A stretch of 64,000 nt of DNA from NCBI GenBank assembly GCA_946407745.1, contig CAMJPQ010000007.1, positions 1 through 64,000 of the forward strand, in the 5' to 3' direction. Position numbers and translations under genes: made by a program. This DNA is from an uncultured Clostridia bacterium (lineage in GTDB: Bacteria; Bacillota; Clostridia; Christensenellales; Aristaeellaceae). Numbering within the stretch: the stretch's first letter is position 1; every line of letters begins with the position of its first letter. Below the pieces are notes generated by a model, which did not search any database, was not told the origin of the DNA, and was given only the letters and a program-made list of their open reading frames with translations. Below, one piece after another: positions 26,230 to 33,060 of this stretch.

Positions 26230-27692
26230 AAACCAGACAGGCTTACAACCCGTACCTGCCCAGCTGGGAGTATGTGCCCGACGGGGAGCCGCACATTGTT
26301 GACGGGCGCGTGTATGTATACGGCTCACACGACCTGTTCAACGGACTGAACTTCTGCCTGGGTGACTATGTGTGCTGGTCCGCGCCGGTGGACGACCTGG
26401 GCAACTGGACCTATCACGGCTGCATCTACAAGCGGGAGCAGGACCCCGCCGCGCCGAAGATCCGCCTGACCAACGGCCTGGCCGCGCCGGACATGGTGGT
26501 CGGCCCGGATGGCCGCTACTACCTTTATTACTTCATGGGCGGCACCAAAATGATTTCCGTGGCGGTGTGCAATGAGCCCGCCGGCAAGTATGAGTTTTAC
26601 GGCTACGTGAAGTACCAGGACGGCACCCCCATCGGCAAGCGCAACGAGCCCTTCCAGTTTGACCCGGGCTGCCTGATGGATGAGGACGGCCGGCTGTACC
26701 TTTACACCGGCTTTGCCTTCGGAGGCAACCCCATCCTGCTGGACGGCTCCGCGCCCACCAAGAAAGGCCCCATGTACTTCGAGCTGGACCCCGCAGACAT
26801 GCTGACCGTCATCTCCGGTGACGAGCTGCGCTACATCGGCGTGCTGACGGGCGAGGAGGCCAAGGGCACGCCCTATGAGTCCCAGCCCTTCGGCGAAGCC
26901 AGCTCCATGCGCAAATTCGGCGGGAAGTATTACTTCATTTACAGTTCGCTGAACAGCCACAACCTGTGCTGGGCGGTCAGCGACAGGCCGGACGGCGGCT
27001 TTGAGTACGGCGGCATCCTCGTCTCCTGCGGCGACATCGGCCTCCCGGGTGTTGAGGATGTGAACCACGCCCGCAACTGCACCGGCAACACCCACGGCAG
27101 CCTGATCGAAATCGGCGGGAAATACTATATCTTCTATCACCGGCATTCCAACCGCAAGCAGTCCTCGCGCCAGGCGTGCGCCGAAGAGATCTGCTTCGAG
27201 AACGGCGCCTTCCGCCAGGCGGAGATGACCTCCTGCGGGCTCAACGGCGGTCCGCTGAGCGGCAGGGGAAGCTACCCGGCCTATATCGCCTGCAACGTGT
27301 ACGGCCGCAACGGCACGCGCTTCCTCTCCATGATCAAGCACCCCAAGGGTGCCGATCCCTTCCTGACACAGCGCGGCGGTGACCGCGAGGAGGGCGAGGA
27401 CCAGTACATCTCCAACTTCTGCACGGGCTGCACGGTGGGCTTCAAGTACTTTGACCTGCACGAGACCCGCAAGCTGACGGTGCACCTGCAGGGCTACGGC
27501 AACGGCTGCGCGGTGACGGTACGAACACAGGAGCACGGAGAGCCCATCCTCCGCATCCCGGTGGAAACCGCGCTGCAGCCCAAAGCCTTCAGCGGCGAAA
27601 TGCCCGCGGGCCTGGGTGAAAAGGAGGCGCTGTACTTCTCCGTGGAGGGCAAGGGCGGCACCTTCGACTTCACCTCCTTCGACCTGGCGTAA
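26226..27692 (+). CDS. GH43-family glycoside hydrolase
   Basis: A 488-aa intracellular five-bladed beta-propeller enzyme. The opening NPYLPSWEYVPDGEPHIVDG holds the predicted base (Asp19), AAPDMVVGPDGRYYLYY the pKa-modulating Asp, and FGEASSMRKFGGKYYF the acid Glu224. The C-terminal 140 residues (after about 350) form a beta-sandwich-like tail. Activity is likely beta-xylosidase or alpha-L-arabinofuranosidase; the sequence alone does not decide. The GTG start follows GAGGGAGG and overlaps the preceding stop, so expression is coupled to the GH78-like enzyme. Confidence 0.85.
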   Translation: MKTRQAYNPYLPSWEYVPDGEPHIVDGRVYVYGSHDLFNGLNFCLGDYVCWSAPVDDLGNWTYHGCIYKREQDPAAPKIRLTNGLAAPDMVVGPDGRYYLYYFMGGTKMISVAVCNEPAGKYEFYGYVKYQDGTPIGKRNEPFQFDPGCLMDEDGRLYLYTGFAFGGNPILLDGSAPTKKGPMYFELDPADMLTVISGDELRYIGVLTGEEAKGTPYESQPFGEASSMRKFGGKYYFIYSSLNSHNLCWAVSDRPDGGFEYGGILVSCGDIGLPGVEDVNHARNCTGNTHGSLIEIGGKYYIFYHRHSNRKQSSRQACAEEICFENGAFRQAEMTSCGLNGGPLSGRGSYPAYIACNVYGRNGTRFLSMIKHPKGADPFLTQRGGDREEGEDQYISNFCTGCTVGFKYFDLHETRKLTVHLQGYGNGCAVTVRTQEHGEPILRIPVETALQPKAFSGEMPAGLGEKEALYFSVEGKGGTFDFTSFDLA

Positions 27693-27771
27693 CCTCTATC
27701 CATTCCCCACTGTGCGCTTAGCGGCCAAACCGCTATCGTGATATTCATTACCAGAAAGGATGACAGGACGC

Positions 27772-30700
27772 ATGAAATCCCAGAAATGGACAGGGCTGTT
27801 CCGTGGCCTGGCCGCGCTGATGGCCTGCCTGTACGTGGTGGCCTCCCTCGGCGGCAACATCACCGAGAGCTACCGCAACCAGATTGACGGCATGCTTGGC
27901 ACCACCAGCTATGTGACCGTCAACGACGAGAACGCGGCCCGCTTCAAGAAGGACTACGCAACCATCGAAGACATGAAGGCCGCCGCGAAGGACATCGCCA
28001 TTCGCGAGGGCGAGGAAGGCACCGTCATTATGAAGAATGACAACGGCGCGCTGCCCCTGAACAAGGATAACGAGCTGGTGCTGTTCGGCCTGGCCGCCTA
28101 TGCTCCCTATCCCTACACCAGCGGCGACCTGAAGGCCGGCAACGAGGATGCGGTGGATCTTGTCGCCGCCCTGGAAAACGCCGGTCTGAAGATCAACCAG
28201 ACGGTGAAGGACTTCTACATGAACAGCATCCTGAACAAGCACACCGAAATGGTGCCCAACCGCTGGACCGGTGAGCTGCAGGAAACCGTGGCCTACGACA
28301 ACATCTATGACGCCGCCCCTGGTGACATGGCGCAGTATCAGGTGGTGGAAGTGCCCGCCTCCATGTTTGAGGAAAAGGGCGCGCCTGCCGACTGGAAGAG
28401 CAGCGTGAAGGAAGGCTCTGTGGGCATCGTTGTGTTTGCCCGCGGCGCCGGCGAGGGCAACACCTACGCTCCCGGCTCCGCGCTGAACTACGCGGGCGAA
28501 GCCACCGGCAAGGACCCCCTGGCCCTGTCCGATGACGAGCTGAGCGTTGTGGACGTGGCGAAGGAAACCTGCGACAAGGTGATTGTGCTGATCAACAGCG
28601 GCAACACCATGGTGCTCAAGGACATCGCCAAGGGCGGCGCGCACGAGGTGGACGGCATCGCCTACATCGGCGTCATCAACGACTACCAGCTGACCGGCGC
28701 CGCCAATGTGCTGACCGGCGAAGTGAACGCCACCGGCGCCCTGCCGGACACCTATGTGGCGGACAACGCCGCGAACCCCGCTGTGGTCAACTTCGGCGGC
28801 GATTACTACGCCGACTATGAGATCGTGAGCACTGAGGGCGACGACCCCCGCTTCCCGGGCGAGACCATCGGCAACACGAAGGCTTCCTCCTTCGGCGGCG
28901 CCACTACCTACAACGGCGGCCACTACATCGTGGAGGCCGAGGGCATCTATGTGGGCTACAAGTACTTTGAGACCCGCTATTACGACGCCATCATGAACCC
29001 CGACTACAAGGCGGCCTCCGCTGCCGGCGCGACCCAGAGTGAGATTTGGGACTACAACGCCGAGGTGCTGTATCCCTTCGGCCATGGCCTGAGCTATCAG
29101 GATTACACCCAGACCATCAAGAGCCTGAATGTGGACAACAGCGATAACGGCGACATCACCGCCGTGGTCGAGATCAAGAACAACTCCGACAAGGACGGCT
29201 ATTTCCTGGCGCAGCTGTATGTGCAGCAGCCCTACACCGACTACGACCGCGCCAACCTGGTGGAAAAGAGCGCCGTGATGTTCCTCAGCAGCGGCAAGAC
29301 CAATGTGCCTGCCGGCGGCACTGCCGATGTGACCATTACCGTGCCCACCAAGTACCTGGCCAGCTATGACTACAAGCAGGCCAAGACCTACATCCTGGAC
29401 GACGGCGACTATCTCTTCACCGCCGCTGCGGGCTCCCACGCGGCTGTGAACAACTTCCTGGCCCACCAGGGCAAGACCGTGGCCGACGGCATGGACGCCG
29501 AGGCGACCGGCACCGTGCAGGTGTGGAACCTGGCCGCGCTGGACAACACCACCTTCGCGACCGCCAACGGCACCGCCATCACCAACGTGGCGGACGACGC
29601 GGACCTGAACTACTGGACCGGCACCGATACCGTGACCTACCTGAGCCGCCAGGACTGGGAAGGCACTTATCCGGTCAACTACAATGAGGTCGAGATCAAG
29701 ATCGGCGACAGCCCCCGCAAGGACGAGTGGATTGCCGAGCTGCGCGGCCAGACCTACACCATCAAGAATGACAGCCCCGCCGCCGAGGGCGTGGACAAGG
29801 GCCTGCGCTTCAACGCGCAGAGCATCCAGGATGAGCAGCTGGCGGACGTGAACGACAGCTACTGGGAAGACCTGGTGCATGAGATCAGCATTGACGAGGC
29901 GGTCGGCGCGGTCATCCACGGCGGCTCCACCTCCGATACCCTGAGCGTGATTGAGAACCCCATCGTGTACCAGAACGAGGGCGTGAGCGGCTTCACCTCC
30001 GCCTACACCGACGAGGCCACCGGCGCGCGGTACAAGTTCAACATCCACTCCCAGACGCTCATCGGCTCCTCCTTCAACCCCCAGCTGGCCTACGAATGGG
30101 GCCTGGTCGAGGGCAACAGCGGCCTGTGGCTGCAGCGCTACGACCTGTGGGGCACCGGCCTGACCCAGCGCCGCACCCCCTACAACGGCCGCAACTATGA
30201 GTACATCTCCGAGGATCCCATGCTGACCAACCGCATCGGCTACGGCATCCTGAAGGGCTGTGTGGAGAAGGGCATCATGAACGGCCCGAAGCACATGGGC
30301 TTCAACGACCAGGAGCACAACCGCGGCGGCGTGAGCGCCTACATGACCGAGCAGAAGTTCCGTGAAACCGACCTGCGCGGCTTCCAGGGCGGCCTGGACG
30401 ACGCGGACGGCATGGCCGTGATGATCGCCTTCAACCGCATTGGCGCGACCAACGCGGCGCAGCACCCGACCATGATCAACGACATCGTGCGCAAGGAATG
30501 GGGCTACACCGGCCTGATCTCCACCGACATGATGAACAACAAGTACTACTTCAACGCCGAGAGCATGGTCATGGCCGGCATCACCCAGGTGGCTGACTTC
30601 GCGCAGAACGACAGCCACATCAACCAGGGCGAAAACGGCGTGGACAAGACCTGGGCGCACATCTCCGTGGACACCGTGAAGAACGACTCCACCCTGGTGG

Positions 30701-30900
30701 AAAAGGCCCGCGAGAACCTGAAGTATCAGCTGTACACCTTCGCCCGCAGCGCGGTGCTGAACGTGACCACCGAGCGCGTTGCCACCTGGTGGGACAATGC
30801 CATCAGCATTGTGAAGACCTGCAGCCTGGTGCTGACCTGCCTGGCTGGTGTGGCCTGGATTGCCACCACGGCCATGAACAAGAAAAAGGAGCGTGCTTGA
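27772..30900 (+). CDS. membrane-anchored GH3 beta-glucosidase with reversed domain order
   Basis: A 1042-aa GH3 protein. An N-terminal membrane segment (LFRGLAALMACLYVVASL) is followed by the alpha/beta-sandwich GH3_C domain (EGEEGTVIMKNDNGALPL), a fibronectin-III-like domain (FGHGLSYQDYTQ, then ITAVVEIKNNSDKDGYF), and only then the TIM-barrel GH3_N domain (GPKHMGFNDQEHNRGGVSAY; nucleophile region GYTGLISTDMM, Asp919). Swapped order is known in some rumen GH3 enzymes. The C terminus is a second membrane helix with a KKKER tail. It probably cleaves cello- or xylo-oligosaccharides at the cell surface. The start could also be ATG 27760, but that lies too close to AAAGGA. Confidence 0.87.
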   Translation: MKSQKWTGLFRGLAALMACLYVVASLGGNITESYRNQIDGMLGTTSYVTVNDENAARFKKDYATIEDMKAAAKDIAIREGEEGTVIMKNDNGALPLNKDNELVLFGLAAYAPYPYTSGDLKAGNEDAVDLVAALENAGLKINQTVKDFYMNSILNKHTEMVPNRWTGELQETVAYDNIYDAAPGDMAQYQVVEVPASMFEEKGAPADWKSSVKEGSVGIVVFARGAGEGNTYAPGSALNYAGEATGKDPLALSDDELSVVDVAKETCDKVIVLINSGNTMVLKDIAKGGAHEVDGIAYIGVINDYQLTGAANVLTGEVNATGALPDTYVADNAANPAVVNFGGDYYADYEIVSTEGDDPRFPGETIGNTKASSFGGATTYNGGHYIVEAEGIYVGYKYFETRYYDAIMNPDYKAASAAGATQSEIWDYNAEVLYPFGHGLSYQDYTQTIKSLNVDNSDNGDITAVVEIKNNSDKDGYFLAQLYVQQPYTDYDRANLVEKSAVMFLSSGKTNVPAGGTADVTITVPTKYLASYDYKQAKTYILDDGDYLFTAAAGSHAAVNNFLAHQGKTVADGMDAEATGTVQVWNLAALDNTTFATANGTAITNVADDADLNYWTGTDTVTYLSRQDWEGTYPVNYNEVEIKIGDSPRKDEWIAELRGQTYTIKNDSPAAEGVDKGLRFNAQSIQDEQLADVNDSYWEDLVHEISIDEAVGAVIHGGSTSDTLSVIENPIVYQNEGVSGFTSAYTDEATGARYKFNIHSQTLIGSSFNPQLAYEWGLVEGNSGLWLQRYDLWGTGLTQRRTPYNGRNYEYISEDPMLTNRIGYGILKGCVEKGIMNGPKHMGFNDQEHNRGGVSAYMTEQKFRETDLRGFQGGLDDADGMAVMIAFNRIGATNAAQHPTMINDIVRKEWGYTGLISTDMMNNKYYFNAESMVMAGITQVADFAQNDSHINQGENGVDKTWAHISVDTVKNDSTLVEKARENLKYQLYTFARSAVLNVTTERVATWWDNAISIVKTCSLVLTCLAGVAWIATTAMNKKKERA

Positions 30901-30902
30901 AG

Positions 30903-31361
30903 ATGAAGAAGCTGTCTGTTGGCGCGTGCCTCACCTGCTTAGCAGCCGTGCTGGCCATCGTCGCGTTCATCTCCTATTCCAGCAATGTCGGCGGCGAAGG
31001 CTACTACAAGGATGCCGTCGTGAGCAACTTCCCCCTGTTTGTGTGGGGCGGCGTGGCCTGCCTGGTGGTGGCGCTTGTGCTGAACGTGGTTTCCAAGGGC
31101 AAGGTGATTGAGCTGATCAGCGGCGTGCTGCGCATCGGTGCGCCCGCCCTGCTGGCCTTCGCCCTGATGAACCTGATCGCCGGCCGTATCGACGGCCTGG
31201 GCTACATCTATTTCTCCAATGCCGACGTGGCCCGCGAGGTGCAGACCGCGGCGAACCTGGGCTCCGCGCAGACCGCCATCTGGAGCATGGCGCTGCTGGG
31301 CGTGGCGACCCTGGTTGCGGTCGTGGCGGCCTTCTTCTCCCTGCGCGGCAAGGAGCAGTAA
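30903..31361 (+). CDS. small four-helix membrane protein next to GH3
   Basis: A 152-aa protein with four predicted membrane helices: about residues 5-27, 38-60, 68-88 and 120-145. The loop between helices 1 and 2 reads SNVGGEGYYKDAVVSNFPL. I recognise no family. It starts two bases after the GH3 stop and ends before a strong terminator, so it is the last gene of the GH78-GH43-GH3 operon. It could assist membrane insertion or anchoring of the GH3 enzyme, which itself has two membrane segments; that is inference from position only. Confidence 0.7.
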   Translation: MKKLSVGACLTCLAAVLAIVAFISYSSNVGGEGYYKDAVVSNFPLFVWGGVACLVVALVLNVVSKGKVIELISGVLRIGAPALLAFALMNLIAGRIDGLGYIYFSNADVAREVQTAANLGSAQTAIWSMALLGVATLVAVVAAFFSLRGKEQ

Positions 31362-31375
31362 TATCCTGAACTGAG

Positions 31376-31420
31376 GCGGGCGGCCGGCGTAAAAACTGGC
31401 CGCCCGCTTGTTGCTTTTCT
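31376..31420 (+). terminator. terminator of GH operon
   Basis: GCGGGCGGCC (31376-31385) pairs with GGCCGCCCGC (31398-31407) around a 12-base loop, followed by TTGTTGCTTTT. It separates the hydrolase operon from the MBOAT cluster. Confidence 0.85.
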
Positions 31421-31433
31421 GTGGAGGCGTAGC

Positions 31434-31670
31434 ATGGCATACTGGCTGCCCTGGGTAACCTGGGCCCTGGTTGGGGCGTCGCTTGCGCTGTCGGCGCTGT
31501 CGGCGCGGCGGGGAAGCGGCCGGCTGGCGCTGTCGGCGGGCGGGTGCTTTGCGGCCGCCGCCTGCGGCGCGCTGATGCTGGACTGGCCGTGGGAGCTGCT
31601 GCTGCTGTGCGCCCTGCTGGCGCTCACCTGCGCCCGCGTGCCACGAAAGGAGCGCCGCAGTGAGCTTTGA
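31434..31670 (+). CDS. small hydrophobic membrane protein
   Basis: A 78-aa, Ala/Leu-rich protein with about three hydrophobic segments and a basic C-terminal tail (RVPRKERRSEL). The ribosome binding site GGAGG precedes the ATG by 7 bases. It overlaps the MBOAT gene start by 11 bases and so is translationally coupled to it. No family is recognised; the partnership suggests an accessory subunit of the acyltransferase. Confidence 0.6.
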   Translation: MAYWLPWVTWALVGASLALSALSARRGSGRLALSAGGCFAAAACGALMLDWPWELLLLCALLALTCARVPRKERRSEL

Positions 31671-33042
31671 TACGCCGGTCTACCTTGTTTTTCTTTTACT
31701 GACTGTTCTTGTTCACCGCCGCTGCCCGCAGAACTGGCGCTGGGCGCTGCTGCTGGGCTGCAGCCTGGTTTTCTACGCCTGCTGGTCGCCCGCGCTGACG
31801 CTGGTCATTCTCGGCGTGGTGGCGCTGACCTGGGTGTGCGCCCTGCGCGTGGAGCGCAGCCGCAGCGCCCTTGCCCGCCGCCTGTGGCTGCTGGCTGCCG
31901 TGCTCGGCTGCGTGGGGCTGCTGGTGTGGTTCAAGTATTTCAATTTTCTCGGGGAAACCTTTGCCTTCCTCACGGGCGGGCAGTGGAAGCGGCTGAACAT
32001 CCTGCTGCCGGTGGGCTGCTCGTTTTACACATTTCAGGCCATGGCCTATGTGGCGGATGTCAGCCGCGGAAGGCTGCGCGCCGTGCGGAACCCGGGGCAC
32101 TACGCCCTGTTTGTGTGCTTTTTCCCGCAGCTGGTGGCGGGGCCGATCGAGCGGGCGGAGGACCTGCTGCCGCAGCTGCTATCGGCAAAAGACGCAGACC
32201 GGGAGGATGTCGACGCGGGGCTGCGCCTGCTGCTGAGCGGCTATTTCCGCAAGCTGGTGATTGCCGACATGGCGGCCACGGCGGTGGACAGGGTCTTTGC
32301 CCTCGCCGCCCCGGACGGGAGCGCGGTGGCGCTGGCGGTGGTGTTGTTTTCAATGCAGATCTACTGCGACTTTGCGGGCTATTCCGAAATCGCCCAGGGC
32401 AGCGCGAGGCTGCTGGGAGTGCGCCTGCGGAGGAACTTTGACCGCCCGTATCTGGCCCAGACAGTGCGCGCCTTCTGGCGCAGATGGCACATTTCACTCA
32501 GCCGGTGGTTTACCGACTATGTATACATTCCCCTGGGCGGCAGCCGGAGGGGCCTGGCGCGGCAGCTGCTGGCGATACTGGCGGTTTTCCTGCTCAGCGG
32601 GCTGTGGCACGGCGCGGACTGGACGTATGTGCTGTGGGGCCTGTGGCACGGCCTGCTGTGCTCGGCAGAGGTGCTGCTGCACCGGCGCGAGGTGGAGACA
32701 GGCGGCATGCGCAGGGCGCTGCAGTGGCTGCTGACCGCGCTGGCGGTGCTCATCTCCTGGCTGTGGTTCCGCGCGGAGAGCGTCGCGCAGGCGGGGCAGC
32801 TGCTGCGCTGCCTGCTTTCACCCTGGCATATGGGGGCGGGCTGGCAGCAGACAGGGCTGAGCCTGACGCAGGCGGCCTGCCTGGCGCTGGGGCTGTGCCA
32901 GCTGCCGCTGCTGCACCGGCTTTCGGAGGGCAAGCGCTGCGGCGCGGCCGCGGCGCTGTTTCTGGCCGCCGCGTGCGCGCTGGGCTGGCTCGCGCGCTCG
33001 GCGGGCAATGTGGGCGGCGCGTTTATCTATTTCCAGTTCTGA
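31660..33042 (+). CDS. MBOAT O-acyltransferase (DltB/AlgI-like)
   Basis: A 460-aa membrane-bound O-acyltransferase with about 10-12 helices. Family landmarks: GPIERAEDLLPQL, RRWHISLSRWFTDYVYIPLGG, and LSGLWHGADWTYVLWG with the invariant His317. MBOATs of this group move acyl groups from a cytoplasmic donor to an extracellular partner that modifies cell-wall or secreted polysaccharide. The GTG start is preceded by GGAG. The following gene encodes SGNH-like domains, the usual partner (as AlgJ/AlgX or DltD). No dltA/dltC carrier genes are seen, so acetylation is more likely than D-alanylation. Confidence 0.9.
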   Translation: MSFDTPVYLVFLLLTVLVHRRCPQNWRWALLLGCSLVFYACWSPALTLVILGVVALTWVCALRVERSRSALARRLWLLAAVLGCVGLLVWFKYFNFLGETFAFLTGGQWKRLNILLPVGCSFYTFQAMAYVADVSRGRLRAVRNPGHYALFVCFFPQLVAGPIERAEDLLPQLLSAKDADREDVDAGLRLLLSGYFRKLVIADMAATAVDRVFALAAPDGSAVALAVVLFSMQIYCDFAGYSEIAQGSARLLGVRLRRNFDRPYLAQTVRAFWRRWHISLSRWFTDYVYIPLGGSRRGLARQLLAILAVFLLSGLWHGADWTYVLWGLWHGLLCSAEVLLHRREVETGGMRRALQWLLTALAVLISWLWFRAESVAQAGQLLRCLLSPWHMGAGWQQTGLSLTQAACLALGLCQLPLLHRLSEGKRCGAAAALFLAAACALGWLARSAGNVGGAFIYFQF

Positions 33043-33060
33043 AAAGGGAGGCGGGGCACA

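Noticed and set aside
27748..30660. 970-codon open frame on the minus strand antisense to GH3
   Set aside because: It is Gly/Val/His/Ala-rich without any family resemblance, a by-product of high GC content opposite a real gene.
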